Positions 17,915-26,243 of a stretch of DNA of 53,499 nt are shown here, piece after piece; within the stretch, counting starts at the first letter, position 1; every line of letters begins with the position of its first letter. The stretch spans positions 1 to 53,499 of the forward strand of contig DKVL01000006.1 of assembly GCA_002491195.1 (NCBI GenBank), in the 5' to 3' direction. This DNA comes from Lachnospiraceae bacterium UBA7179. Lineage in GTDB: Bacteria; Bacillota; Clostridia; Lachnospirales; Lachnospiraceae. Position numbers and translations under genes: made by a program. The notes under the pieces were generated by a model that saw only the letters and a program-made list of their open reading frames with translations, made no database searches and had not been told where the DNA came from.

Positions 17915-19112
17915 CGCCTAATCTCCTTATTACCTCAAAACACATTCTGCCATTATGATACGGACATTTCCACGGTTCCACGATCGGCTGCGTCCCGTCC
18001 GGCGTACCATCTGGATGCACTCTCCAGTACCACTCCCGGCCTGCCGCATAACCATCGCGCCTGTCAATCAGATGCTCCTTGATAAACGTCCACACATTCT
18101 GCGCTGCATCAAGATACTCCTTGCGTCCTGTCTTATCATAGCCGTTTAGGAATCCCACGACAGTCTCCGCCTGTACCCACCAGATACGCCAGTCATTCAC
18201 GACGCCTTTCTCGCACTCGTTGGCAAGCGAAGATCCATTAAACGCCACCTTGTAGATCTGGTCTGTCAGATCCCTCGTGATAGGCGACATCTTCTTCTCG
18301 TATGCATCGTCATTCAGGACTTCAACGCTCCTGTCCACAAGCCATGCCGTCTCGATATCATGGCCGTAGGAGTGCAGATCAATGATCGAATTCCACTGAT
18401 CATCAAAAAACACTTCCTGACGGTGCAGTTTTGGATTATATACTTTCGTGGCAATGAGATCCATCATCCACTTGATCTTTTCCGCTACCTTTTCATTATG
18501 ATCAACCCTGTAGAGCTCTGTATATGCCTCAAAAACATGAAGCAGCGTGTTCATTGTCTTCGATGCCATCACGCCGTTTTCGGAGAGTTTGTCGTTATCA
18601 ATCTCATGGAAAGCCTCATCAAAAGCTTCCTTATATCCCAGCTCATCACGCATCTTTTCCTCAATGATGTCATAAAGCTGATATGCCATGTCAAGCGCTT
18701 CCCTGTCTTTGCTCGCCTCATAATAAGAGGACAGCGCATAAATCGAAAAAGCCTGATTGTACGTGTGCTTCAATGTCTCTGCAGGCGTCCCGTCATAATT
18801 CACGGACCAGTACACTCCGCCGTTTTTCTTGTCCCAGCACACATCCTTTAGAAATTTGAATCCATGTGATGCCTCCTCAAGAAGACTGATATCCTTTAAA
18901 AGAGTATATGCATTCGCAAAGAACCAAGTGATACGGCTGTTGAGGATACAGCCCTTGACTGCCTGCCTGTCCGCCTTTAAATCGTACCCAAGATAACCAA
19001 TGTATCCGCCATTCTCATCATCTCGCAGACTTTTCCAGAATGGTATGATATCCTTTGTGAGGTGCCTTGTCACCTCCGAGCGCATTTCTGAATTCATGTC
19101 TGAGTTAGCCAT
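17904..19112 (-). CDS. cellobiose/mannobiose 2-epimerase (AGE family)
   Basis: Converts the reducing-end mannose of beta-1,4-mannobiose to glucose, making mannosyl-glucose for the coupled GH130_1 enzyme. The 402 residues form the (alpha/alpha)6 barrel of the N-acylglucosamine 2-epimerase family, with the cellobiose 2-epimerase signatures DLHSYGHDIE, WRIWWVQAE and WKCPYHNGRM and many conserved His and Trp. GGAGG lies before the ATG. It is first in a leftward operon with GH130_1, the CE17-like gene and GH130_2, under its own promoter (19156-19184) with possible activator and repressor sites. Confidence 0.93.
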   Translation of the reverse strand: MANSDMNSEMRSEVTRHLTKDIIPFWKSLRDDENGGYIGYLGYDLKADRQAVKGCILNSRITWFFANAYTLLKDISLLEEASHGFKFLKDVCWDKKNGGVYWSVNYDGTPAETLKHTYNQAFSIYALSSYYEASKDREALDMAYQLYDIIEEKMRDELGYKEAFDEAFHEIDNDKLSENGVMASKTMNTLLHVFEAYTELYRVDHNEKVAEKIKWMMDLIATKVYNPKLHRQEVFFDDQWNSIIDLHSYGHDIETAWLVDRSVEVLNDDAYEKKMSPITRDLTDQIYKVAFNGSSLANECEKGVVNDWRIWWVQAETVVGFLNGYDKTGRKEYLDAAQNVWTFIKEHLIDRRDGYAAGREWYWRVHPDGTPDGTQPIVEPWKCPYHNGRMCFEVIRRLGDDK

Positions 19113-19127
19113 AGTGAGCCTCCTAAA

Positions 19128-19140
19128 TTAAAGTGCTTAA
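19128..19140. promoter_or_regulatory. possible LacI-type operator at the epimerase promoter
   Basis: The minus strand reads TTAAGCACTTTAA just after the proposed transcription start. A very similar word, TCAAGTGCTTTAA, lies in the same position at the GH36 promoter (29714-29726). Confidence 0.4.
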
Positions 19141-19155
19141 ATTTTAACTATATTT

Positions 19156-19184
19156 ATCTTAACAATTAATCTCTCAAACTGCAA
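19156..19184 (-). promoter_or_regulatory. promoter of the epimerase-GH130 operon
   Basis: On the minus strand TTGCAG (19184-19179), a 17-bp spacer and TAAGAT (19161-19156) stand about 45 bp before the start codon. Confidence 0.55.
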
Positions 19185-19198
19185 TTAGGAAATATTAC

Positions 19199-19218
19199 AA
19201 AAGTATTTGTATACTTTT
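19199..19218. promoter_or_regulatory. 20-bp palindrome upstream of the epimerase promoter
   Basis: AAAAGTA and TACTTTT are perfect 7-bp arms around a 6-bp centre, ending 15 bp upstream of the -35 box, where an activator would bind. Confidence 0.4.
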
Positions 19219-19240
19219 ACCGAATAAATACCTATAAAAT

Positions 19241-19280
19241 ATGCTGCACCGCTCTTTTCTCCGCACAAACGATGCAGCAT
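19241..19280 (-). terminator. terminator of the mannan ABC transporter operon
   Basis: ATGCTGCA and TGCAGCAT form the stem, with an extra C/G pairing, about 45 bp past the stop of the second permease. A T-rich run follows on the minus strand. Confidence 0.7.
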
Positions 19281-19322
19281 AATTAATTTATCTTATACTT
19301 TTTAATCGCAATTTAAGTTATT

Positions 19323-20168
19323 TTAACCTTTAACTGCACCTGCTGTGAGTCCTGAGTAAATCTGCTTCTGGAATGCGATGAAGATAATCAGCGCCGGCAG
19401 CAATGTAATGATCACGCCTGCACAGATCAAGTTGTACTTGCTTCCAAGAGGTCCCGTAAAAGTATACAGGGAAATTGCAACGGTCTTGAGTTTCTGATCA
19501 ACCAGATACAGGTTCGCACTATAGTACTCGTTGTACACGCCCACGCCCTTTAAGATCATACAGGTCACAATCGCCGGTTTCAGCAGTGGGAACAGAATCC
19601 TGAAGAAGATTGTGAAATAGCTCGCACCGTCCATGTAGGCCGACTCATCCAGCGAAGTCGAGATATTCTCAAAGAACTGGATAAAGATATAGATCGACAT
19701 AACGTCTGTACCCATCATCAAGATAATGTATCCATACATATGGTTGATAAAACCAATCTTATACATCAACTGGTAAGTTGACACCTGCATTGCGATACCC
19801 GGAAGAAGTGTTGCAAACAGGAACAAGTTGCGGATTAGTCCGTTTCCCGGAAATTGAAAACGATTCAGCACATATGCAATCATTGATCCAATCATCACAG
19901 AACCGACAACAACTACAACCACGACGACGATTGAATTCAGAAACGCTCTTCCCATGTGTGCTCTTGAGAACGCATCCGTAAAGTTTGAAAAATTCAGCCA
20001 GCTCTCCGGCGGTGTCATAACATTAGTATTCTGATACTCCGTGTCTGTTTTGAAAGCAGTGATCACACAGGACACAATCGGAAGGATCGACACAAATGAG
20101 AAGAATATCATTGAAAAATATTTGATAAAGATCCAGAGATACTTTTTAACCTTTTCACCAACTGTCAT
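19323..20168 (-). CDS. ABC sugar permease, MalG type
   Basis: The second membrane subunit of an oligosaccharide importer. The 281 residues have six predicted membrane segments and the cytoplasmic EAA loop in the form DESAYMDGASYFTIFFRILF plus PLLKPA, the site that docks the ATPase. It follows the MalF-type permease by 15 bp and ends the transporter operon. No ATP-binding gene accompanies it, so it must borrow an ATPase such as an MsmK-like protein encoded elsewhere. Substrate (manno-oligosaccharides) is inferred from neighbours. Confidence 0.93.
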   Translation of the reverse strand: MTVGEKVKKYLWIFIKYFSMIFFSFVSILPIVSCVITAFKTDTEYQNTNVMTPPESWLNFSNFTDAFSRAHMGRAFLNSIVVVVVVVVGSVMIGSMIAYVLNRFQFPGNGLIRNLFLFATLLPGIAMQVSTYQLMYKIGFINHMYGYIILMMGTDVMSIYIFIQFFENISTSLDESAYMDGASYFTIFFRILFPLLKPAIVTCMILKGVGVYNEYYSANLYLVDQKLKTVAISLYTFTGPLGSKYNLICAGVIITLLPALIIFIAFQKQIYSGLTAGAVKG

Positions 20169-20183
20169 TGTTTACTGCCTCCT

Positions 20184-21176
20184 TTATCTTGATTTTGCCA
20201 GTTTCTTTTCGCGTTTTGCCGCTGCTCCCTTGTCCTCGTCCTCAGCATTTCTAAAGACATACTTGAAGAAAAGTTTCTGGAGAATCGTCACTACGAAGAT
20301 GATTATTAACAGTACGATTGCCATCGCTGATGCAAGACCAAGTTTCTGGCTTGTGTGAGCAACTTCATGCATCTTCACAAAATATGTTGCTGTGCCGTTT
20401 CCGCCGCCTGACATAATAACGAACGGAGGCTCGAATGCACTCAGGGAACCTGTAATCGCCATGATCAGATTCAACATAACGATAGTCTTAATGCTCGGAA
20501 GCATGATATACTTGAACTGCTGCCATTTATTTGCGCCGTCCAGATCCGCTGCTTCGTAAAGCGTCGCGTCTACTGACATCATTGCACCTACAAAGAGTAC
20601 CATATTCTGTCCGAAATATTTCCACACGCTGGTTGCAACAAGGGATACGTTATTGATCCTCGTGTCCCTCAGCCAGAACGGAAGGCTCTCCTGATCAAAG
20701 CCAATCCACTGGAGCACTGTATCCAGCACGAATCCTCTTGTGTAAAAGAACTTAAAGATAAAACCAATCGCAATACCATTGATCAGGTAAGGGAAGAACA
20801 TGCACCCTTTAAAGAAATTTCCGCCCTTTACGCCAAAGCAGAATACCGTGGCAAGATACAACGCCAATGCAAGCTGCACGACCGCACCACCCATATAATA
20901 AAGTGACAAAAACAACGATTTGAAGATATCAGGCCTGTTAAATACGTCAACATAGTTCTTAAGACCCACAAACCCCCTTACCTTCGTATAATTTCTGTCA
21001 TAAAAACTAAACTTTGCCATCTCCGCAAACGGATAGTATGTAAATGTAAACAGGAGTACCAAGGGTATGATAGAGAAACCGATAATGATTAATGTCTGCT
21101 GACCTTTTCTGCTCTTTGCCCACTTCAGGAAATTAAATGGTTTTTTGGGCTTATCTGCTGTGGCTGATGCTGCCAT
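20184..21176 (-). CDS. ABC sugar permease, MalF type
   Basis: The first membrane subunit of the importer. The 330 residues begin with a charged cytoplasmic tail, then six membrane segments, with the EAA loop LYEAADLDGANKWQQFKYIM followed by LPSIK. It sits between the solute-binding protein gene and the MalG-type gene. A 10-bp stem hairpin in the gap to the binding-protein gene (21248-21278) may lower its expression relative to the binding protein. Confidence 0.93.
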   Translation of the reverse strand: MAASATADKPKKPFNFLKWAKSRKGQQTLIIIGFSIIPLVLLFTFTYYPFAEMAKFSFYDRNYTKVRGFVGLKNYVDVFNRPDIFKSLFLSLYYMGGAVVQLALALYLATVFCFGVKGGNFFKGCMFFPYLINGIAIGFIFKFFYTRGFVLDTVLQWIGFDQESLPFWLRDTRINNVSLVATSVWKYFGQNMVLFVGAMMSVDATLYEAADLDGANKWQQFKYIMLPSIKTIVMLNLIMAITGSLSAFEPPFVIMSGGGNGTATYFVKMHEVAHTSQKLGLASAMAIVLLIIIFVVTILQKLFFKYVFRNAEDEDKGAAAKREKKLAKSR

Positions 21177-21247
21177 AAAGCCATCCCCCTCTCTCTTTTT
21201 TATTCAAATAATACTGTTGTATCAGTTACATTCCCCTTTTGGGATTG

Positions 21248-21278
21248 ATGGCTTGCAAGCGCTGTACCTGCAAGCCAT
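21248..21278 (-). terminator. intercistronic hairpin between binding protein and permease
   Basis: ATGGCTTGCA pairs perfectly with TGCAAGCCAT, with no T-tract. Such hairpins often stabilise the upstream binding-protein mRNA or partly stop transcription. Confidence 0.6.
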
Positions 21279-21299
21279 TCAATGAAGTATTGTAATTTA

Positions 21300-22772
21300 T
21301 TAGTTTGTCACGTCTACACCCAGGGCGCTCTGTGCATCGTTCCACTTCTGTGTCCACTCTGTCATAATATCATCATAAGATCCACCCTGTGCTGCTGCCT
21401 CAACGATTGCCGCAACTTTAGAGTCGCCACCGTTGTTGAAATTCAACTCAGACTCAGCGTTCATCTGGTTCATAAGGTCTGCCTCATCCTCCGGAGCAGA
21501 ATCATTGTTAACAACCTCTACACCGTCAAATACAAATGAAGTAGGAGCTGTCTTGGAAATAGGATATCCTCCTTCGAAATCGCACCATCCGGACTCCTCT
21601 ACCATCCACTTTACAAATACCATAGCTGCTGCCTGGTTATCTGCTGAACTATTTGCATTGATACCATAGCAGTAATCAGGACCAGCTGTAGCATACTGCT
21701 TGCCATTGATTGTCATCGGGAACGGCATATATCCGATATCGTCCGGGTTGTCGCCTGCTGCTTTCATCTGAGCCACTGCCCATGAACCAAGTACCATTGT
21801 ACCAATTTCGCCTCTGTTGATCATACCCTTGCAGCCTTCCCAGTCAGTTGTCGTATAATCTTCTTCTGTCAATCCCTGTGCTACTGCATCATAGAGAATC
21901 TTGTACAGTGCATATGCACCTGTTCCGTCACCGTTGTTCTTAAACGGATCTGCTGTATGTGTGAACTTCTGGTTCAACCATGTCGTATCACCTGTTGTGA
22001 TCGCGCCAAGGTACGCATCCCACTGTCCGCCCAGTGTCCAGCCTGCTGCATAATTTGTGTAAAGAGGAATCGCATCTGTGTTATCCTTGATCAACTTCAG
22101 GTCTGCAATAAACTCGTCTGGTGTCTTTGGGAGATCCGTAATGCCTGCATCAGCAAATACCTTCTTATTGTAAAGTAGTCCCTGTGCATTTGCCATGTAT
22201 CCAATACCATAGCACTGATCCTGATATTTCCAGTTGTCTGCAAAGTTTACAAGCTCTGACATCTCTGATACGGAACCATAAGGAATGAAGTATGTCTCAA
22301 GGTCAACCATGTCGATGGAAGGGATAAACATAATGTCGCCCCAGTCGCCTGTCGGAAGTCTTAACAGTGCTGTCTCCGCATAGTCTGTAATTCCCTCATG
22401 CTCCACTGTGATATTGGGATACATCTTATTGAACTCATCGATATACTTCTGAATCGTACCGTCTTCCTCACGGTCGGTCTTGTGATGCATGAACTTGATC
22501 GTTGTCGTGATATCTGTGTAGTCCTCTCCAAGTTTGATGCCTGCATATGTAAGTCCGCCTGCTGACGCATCTGTGTTATTATCAGCCGTTGTGCTGTTGT
22601 CTGTTGATGCTGCGTTGTTGTCTGTTGATGTTGTGTTGTTGTCTGTTGATGCCGCGTTATTGTCTGTCGATGCGTTATTGTTTGACGATCCGTCGTTGGA
22701 ACCGCCGCACGCTGTCAAGGACATTGTCATAACCGCCGCCATACCGAGTGCCATAAGTCTCTTTAATTTCAT
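21300..22772 (-). CDS. solute-binding lipoprotein for manno-oligosaccharides
   Basis: An extracellular, lipid-anchored binding protein that captures the sugar for the two permeases. The 490 residues start with a lipoprotein signal (MKLKRLMALGMAAVMTMS, lipobox LTAC with Cys22) and a disordered Asn/Ser/Thr/Asp linker (about 25-72) built from seven-residue repeats of the type STDNNAA. A family 1 sugar-binding protein follows, with many Trp residues suited to stacking on sugars. GGGAGG lies 8 nt before the ATG. It leads the transporter operon and diverges from the AraC gene, which probably controls it. Substrate inferred from context. Confidence 0.9.
   Translation of the reverse strand: MKLKRLMALGMAAVMTMSLTACGGSNDGSSNNNASTDNNAASTDNNTTSTDNNAASTDNSTTADNNTDASAGGLTYAGIKLGEDYTDITTTIKFMHHKTDREEDGTIQKYIDEFNKMYPNITVEHEGITDYAETALLRLPTGDWGDIMFIPSIDMVDLETYFIPYGSVSEMSELVNFADNWKYQDQCYGIGYMANAQGLLYNKKVFADAGITDLPKTPDEFIADLKLIKDNTDAIPLYTNYAAGWTLGGQWDAYLGAITTGDTTWLNQKFTHTADPFKNNGDGTGAYALYKILYDAVAQGLTEEDYTTTDWEGCKGMINRGEIGTMVLGSWAVAQMKAAGDNPDDIGYMPFPMTINGKQYATAGPDYCYGINANSSADNQAAAMVFVKWMVEESGWCDFEGGYPISKTAPTSFVFDGVEVVNNDSAPEDEADLMNQMNAESELNFNNGGDSKVAAIVEAAAQGGSYDDIMTEWTQKWNDAQSALGVDVTN
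22588..22680. repeat. 21-bp tandem repeats in the lipoprotein linker
   Basis: About four copies of a 21-bp unit (TTGTCTGTTGATGCYGYGTT on the plus strand) encode the STDNNxx linker repeats. Copy number could vary among strains. Confidence 0.75.
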
Positions 22773-23127
22773 TGATGAAACCTCCCTTTTGAAACTTGTT
22801 TTGTTTTTAGTTTTCTTTAATTAAGTTAGCGTTGTTTGTTAACTTGTTTTTAGTTTAAAATAAATCATGCATTTAATCACTAATTATAATTGCATTTCGT
22901 ATCCAATTATTGTACTTTTTCGTCATTTCCCCTATTTTGCCAATTTTCATTTGTCGTTTTTATATAAAATGTACATATAACATTTTATTTTTAGCTAAAA
23001 TTACTTAATTTTGTGCTTTTCGTTTAGCTTATCTCCAAACAGCATCAATTATTTTCGTATTTTTTCGAAAATAATAGTCTTATATTTACAATTATATTCT
23101 TTTCTTGATTTTTCCTTTGCAATGACT
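22773..23127. promoter_or_regulatory. AT-rich divergent regulatory region, binding protein/AraC
   Basis: No gene here. An inverted repeat AAGTTA-N11-TAACTT lies at 22823-22845, inside a stretch where TTGTTTTTAGTTT occurs twice (from 22801 and 22845). These are plausible binding sites for the adjacent AraC or LacI regulator. I could not find a convincing -35/-10 pair for the binding-protein gene. Confidence 0.4.
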
Positions 23128-23245
23128 TATAATATATCTTATCAGAAGTGCCCTTTACTTCTGATAAAAGGCGCGACCTTTGCGCCGTGCATCTGATTAT
23201 AAAAAGCCGCTCTTGCTTTTTATAATATATCTTGTCAGAAGTGCC
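23128..23245. repeat. three-hairpin cluster bounded by a 25-bp direct repeat
   Basis: TATAATATATCTTRTCAGAAGTGCC occurs at 23128-23152 and 23221-23245 with one difference. Between and over them are three perfect hairpins: TTATCAGAAGT/ACTTCTGATAA, GGCGC/GCGCC and ATTATAAAAAGC/GCTTTTTATAAT. All three have 7-nt loops (GCCCTTT, GACCTTT, CGCTCTT). This lies upstream of the AraC gene, possibly in its leader. Confidence 0.8.
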
Positions 23246-23320
23246 TCATATGCTGTAAGCCGGCTTGTCCAAAACAGCCACTATACATACTATATTCATT
23301 TATTCAAAGGAGTATACCTA

Positions 23321-24241
23321 ATGCCGCAAAAATTATTTTCCACGGAATTTTTCAGCTGCCTAATCTCGTCCGAGACAAGCAACCGTTTCTCCCTGTCCGA
23401 CTATTTTGAGGACGCGTACAGCAGGGAATACGATTACTGCAATACACTTCCTTATGAACTGTGTCACAAGAGTGTTTCCGTCACATCGCCTTTCTCCTAT
23501 GAAGCGGCAAATCTCCATGCGCTCTGCATCATACACACGACAAATGGCGCCGGAAAACTCTACTATGAAAACGCAAATGGAATCAATGCCGGATATGACC
23601 TTACCAAAGGTACCCTTGCAGTCATCGACTGCCGCAGGAACCACAAGTTGGTCTGCCAGCACAATATCTGGGAATATACCATCTGTTTCGTGAGCACCTC
23701 GATTCTCGAGTATTACCTTCAGAAAATACACAATTCCGGAAATTTTATCTATCGGCTTGACAAATATTCTGATGTCCTTGCAGCATGGGAACAGGTCTTG
23801 AGAAATAATATCGACGGGGAAATCCATGGCATCATGCGCTCGCGGGAGCTCGTCAATTTCTTTACGCAGCTTTATCTGGTCCGCGCAATCGAGCAGACTG
23901 GCTCCTATCACATCCCTTCTTATATCGCTGATATGCACCACCGCTTTTCCACTGCTTATCAGGATCCCTACTCCCTTGACGAGCTTGCCCTGGAATACGG
24001 CATCAACAAGTTTCGTCTGTGCCGTGAATTTGCAAAATATTATGAATATACACCCATACAGTACCTGAATAAGATCCGTATCGAAAAAGCAAAGGAACTG
24101 CTTCTCTCTACAGACGAGAAGATCGTAGATATCAGCCAGATGGTTGGCTTTGAGAACACGAACCACTTCATCCGGCTCTTCAAAGAAAAAACCGGCGTCA
24201 CCCCGCTCACATACCGCAGGGAAACACCGGTGATCAACTGA
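23321..24241 (+). CDS. AraC-family transcriptional regulator
   Basis: Likely activator of the mannan transporter or enzyme operons. The 306 residues comprise an N-terminal cupin-like sensing domain and a C-terminal AraC DNA-binding domain with two helix-turn-helix units (DPYSLDELALEYGINKFRLC and IVDISQMVGFENTNHFIRLF). The ATG at 23321 was chosen because AAAGGAG lies 8 nt upstream; the same frame stays open back to 23180 but that part overlaps the hairpin cluster. The gene diverges from the binding-protein gene and ends at a strong terminator. Effector not known. Confidence 0.9.
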   Translation: MPQKLFSTEFFSCLISSETSNRFSLSDYFEDAYSREYDYCNTLPYELCHKSVSVTSPFSYEAANLHALCIIHTTNGAGKLYYENANGINAGYDLTKGTLAVIDCRRNHKLVCQHNIWEYTICFVSTSILEYYLQKIHNSGNFIYRLDKYSDVLAAWEQVLRNNIDGEIHGIMRSRELVNFFTQLYLVRAIEQTGSYHIPSYIADMHHRFSTAYQDPYSLDELALEYGINKFRLCREFAKYYEYTPIQYLNKIRIEKAKELLLSTDEKIVDISQMVGFENTNHFIRLFKEKTGVTPLTYRRETPVIN

Positions 24242-24248
24242 TCCACAG

Positions 24249-24285
24249 AAAAAACCGGGCAGACATAACATCTGTCCGGTTTTTT
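24249..24285. terminator. terminator of the AraC gene
   Basis: AAAAAACCGG-GCAGA pairs with TCTG-CCGGTTTTTT, just past the stop codon, with a T-tract on the plus strand. Confidence 0.9.
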
Positions 24286-24289
24286 GCCA

Positions 24290-24318
24290 AAATGTAAAAT
24301 TATATCGTTTTACATTTT
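24290..24318 (-). terminator. hairpin at the end of the PIN gene
   Basis: AAAATGTAAAA pairs with TTTTACATTTT across 8 nt. The right arm covers the last codons and stop of the leftward PIN gene. An AT-only stem; function as terminator is tentative. Confidence 0.45.
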
Positions 24319-24957
24319 CGTCCTTAATTTCATTAACAAGCTTTCAATCTGTTCTTCTGTCACTACAGAACTACTTCTCTCCTCTTTATATATTCTTGTT
24401 CCTTCATCCATCAATGCCCTATTGTCCATGATCATCCGTTTGCATTCATGTCGTTGTTGTTCATCACTGACCAAATCTCTTAACATATCAGTCAAATTTT
24501 TCACTTTCAAATTCGGAAACGCAACACGCCCCATATTACCTTCCTGAAAAGCTCTATCATTACTTTTCAAAAATGGACATTCAAAATATTCCGCATAAAT
24601 CGCTGAAACAATTTCTCCCTTGTGCTCCTCATGAGGCCGATCGGATAACCCCGTCCGAAATCTATCATCACACTCAACCAGCTGTTTCTCTAAAAATCTT
24701 TTATCGTTTTTATTGATATCACTATGTTCTATAACAATGATTTTTCCAGCTTTTCTGAATGTCTCATATTTCTCCGCAATAACTTTAAAATACTTATTTT
24801 CTCCAAATTTTAATATTTCTTTTTCTACAACATCAGCTACTACAATTTTCGTATATTTTCCGATCAATACCTCATCAAGTTTGGATAAAACGGCATCAAC
24901 CCAGATATCTGTATCACAAATTGGATAATTTATTAATTCCTCTCCCTTATAGATCAT
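24310..24957 (-). CDS. PIN-domain nuclease-like protein
   Basis: Probable metal-dependent RNase of the PIN fold, third gene of a tight cassette. The 215 residues show the PIN acidic sites: Asp15 in CDTDIWVD, Glu47 in VADVVEKEI, the Glu of HKGEIVSAIYAEYF and the Asp of FLKSNDRAF. A helical C-terminal tail follows. Its start overlaps the end of the ImmA/IrrE-like gene by 11 nt (ATGATCTATAA), so the two are coupled. PIN proteins are often toxins of toxin-antitoxin pairs, but here the partner is a peptidase plus Xre regulator. Base composition is much lower in GC than the mannan genes on both sides, which suggests transfer. Exact family not recognised. Confidence 0.78.
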   Translation of the reverse strand: MIYKGEELINYPICDTDIWVDAVLSKLDEVLIGKYTKIVVADVVEKEILKFGENKYFKVIAEKYETFRKAGKIIVIEHSDINKNDKRFLEKQLVECDDRFRTGLSDRPHEEHKGEIVSAIYAEYFECPFLKSNDRAFQEGNMGRVAFPNLKVKNLTDMLRDLVSDEQQRHECKRMIMDNRALMDEGTRIYKEERSSSVVTEEQIESLLMKLRTKM

Positions 24958-25714
24958 CAGTCAATCCATCCATGACTTTTAACAACTCAAAAGCCTTTTC
25001 TTTAGATATTCTCTTTTTTTTCAAATTAAACATAATATCTTCATAAAAAGAGTCTGGAATATAGATATCATTTGTAGCATTCACTAATTGTAGATTTCCA
25101 TTTACTGACCGGGTTTTTTCCTCTAACAGTTTTCTCTGTTTTTCAGACTTGCCCGCTATAGCATATCTATTTTGTAGATTTTTCTTGTATTGTGGATACA
25201 ACTGAATAATTCGCGTAAGCATAGCAGAATACCCTACATTAAAAAAAATCTGCATCTGTATTATATCCTCATATTTCAAATACGGCAAAGACAATTTATG
25301 GGACTCAATATATCCTTTTACCAAATTCTCCGGCATCAATATGATACTAGCAAACACATTTGCTTTATATTCACAAGGATCTTCCATCACCGACTCTGTA
25401 TAACTGATCCCGCTTCCCTCTCCAGTATGGATATGATAACACTCATGCCAACATGACAGATATTGTCTGCCAAGATTCTGCCTGCTATTTACATAAATAC
25501 AATGATATGGATATTTGTATATGGTGAAACCGCTTAAAGAAGTATTCTCCCCAACAGCTGGGAATCTAAGCAGCAAAAAGCCCAATTGCTCTATTGCTTT
25601 AAAAGTATCTTTTATCACCTCATCCCTTGAGATAAAAGAATCCCTATAATCCAGAGCAATTGGGCGAACCTCTTCATACAGCTTCATTTTTGTGTCATCT
25701 GTTAATTTTTTCAA
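24947..25714 (-). CDS. ImmA/IrrE-type metallopeptidase
   Basis: Probable zinc peptidase that cleaves or inactivates a partner repressor. In known systems ImmA cuts the Xre-type ImmR and IrrE cuts DdrO. The 255 residues carry the zinc motif HECYH in SCWHECYHIHTGEG and the third ligand Glu in CEYKANVFASIILMP. The start is a TTG at 25714 with GAGGTGG 8 nt upstream; that box overlaps the stop of the Xre gene, so the genes are coupled. Middle gene of the low-GC cassette; the natural target would be the Xre protein encoded just upstream. Confidence 0.88.
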   Translation of the reverse strand: MKKLTDDTKMKLYEEVRPIALDYRDSFISRDEVIKDTFKAIEQLGFLLLRFPAVGENTSLSGFTIYKYPYHCIYVNSRQNLGRQYLSCWHECYHIHTGEGSGISYTESVMEDPCEYKANVFASIILMPENLVKGYIESHKLSLPYLKYEDIIQMQIFFNVGYSAMLTRIIQLYPQYKKNLQNRYAIAGKSEKQRKLLEEKTRSVNGNLQLVNATNDIYIPDSFYEDIMFNLKKKRISKEKAFELLKVMDGLTDDL

Positions 25715-25726
25715 ATAAACACCACC

Positions 25727-26110
25727 TCATCGGCCTATCCCAATTTTCTTCTGCATGATGATTTCATTAAACAACATATTTGCCATATGAAATGTCTTCT
25801 GAACATTGTCATCGTTTCCATTTGATCTGAAATTCGCTGCTGCTGTATCATCACTGATTACTGACAACAACTGTTCCGATGTCAGATTTAATATCTGACC
25901 ACACATTTTATATAACTTAGGTGAAAAACTACATCTACATTCTTCGATTTGGATCAATGTTTCCGCCGGAACACCATATTTAGATGCAAACTCCGCCGCA
26001 CTAAGCCCTTCAGATGCCCTCTGATCCCGTATCATCTGACTTAACTCATAGCTAGTGTATAAAGGACGACTATTATCTGACTTTTTTACAAATTCGTAAA
26101 TATCTGCCAT
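25727..26110 (-). CDS. Xre-family regulator of the ImmA-PIN cassette
   Basis: A 127-residue protein with a helix-turn-helix of the Xre/Cro type (LSQMIRDQRASEGLSAAEFA, KYGVPAETLIQIEECRCSFS), preceded by a short N-terminal part and followed by a 40-residue tail. It is the first gene of the cassette, with GGAGGG before its ATG and an AT-rich promoter region upstream (TATAAT on the minus strand at 26189-26184). It likely represses its own operon. Confidence 0.88.
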   Translation of the reverse strand: MADIYEFVKKSDNSRPLYTSYELSQMIRDQRASEGLSAAEFASKYGVPAETLIQIEECRCSFSPKLYKMCGQILNLTSEQLLSVISDDTAAANFRSNGNDDNVQKTFHMANMLFNEIIMQKKIGIGR

Positions 26111-26183
26111 ATCTATCCCTCCATTTCCAGAGCATGTCGAAAGCTACATTCTATCAAATACTACGTTCCCTAAGTTTATTTAT

Positions 26184-26189
26184 ATTATA
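26184..26189 (-). promoter_or_regulatory. -10 box of the Xre-ImmA-PIN cassette
   Basis: TATAAT on the minus strand, 75 bp before the Xre start. The best -35 candidates (TATTGT at 17 bp, TTGTAA at 15 bp) are weak. Confidence 0.4.
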
Positions 26190-26243
26190 ACATTTTTTTT
26201 GATATTACAATACATTTATTTGGTTTTTTATAAATTTTTCTGG

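Noticed and set aside
21253..21266. TGCAAGCGCTGTAC as a second cre site
   Set aside because: The final CA of the cre pattern is missing, and the bases are better explained by the intercistronic hairpin.
23180..23320. Longer AraC start at 23180
   Set aside because: It begins within the hairpin cluster and has no ribosome site; AAAGGAG precedes the ATG at 23321.
23360..24271. Minus-strand 303-residue frame
   Set aside because: Antisense shadow of the AraC gene.
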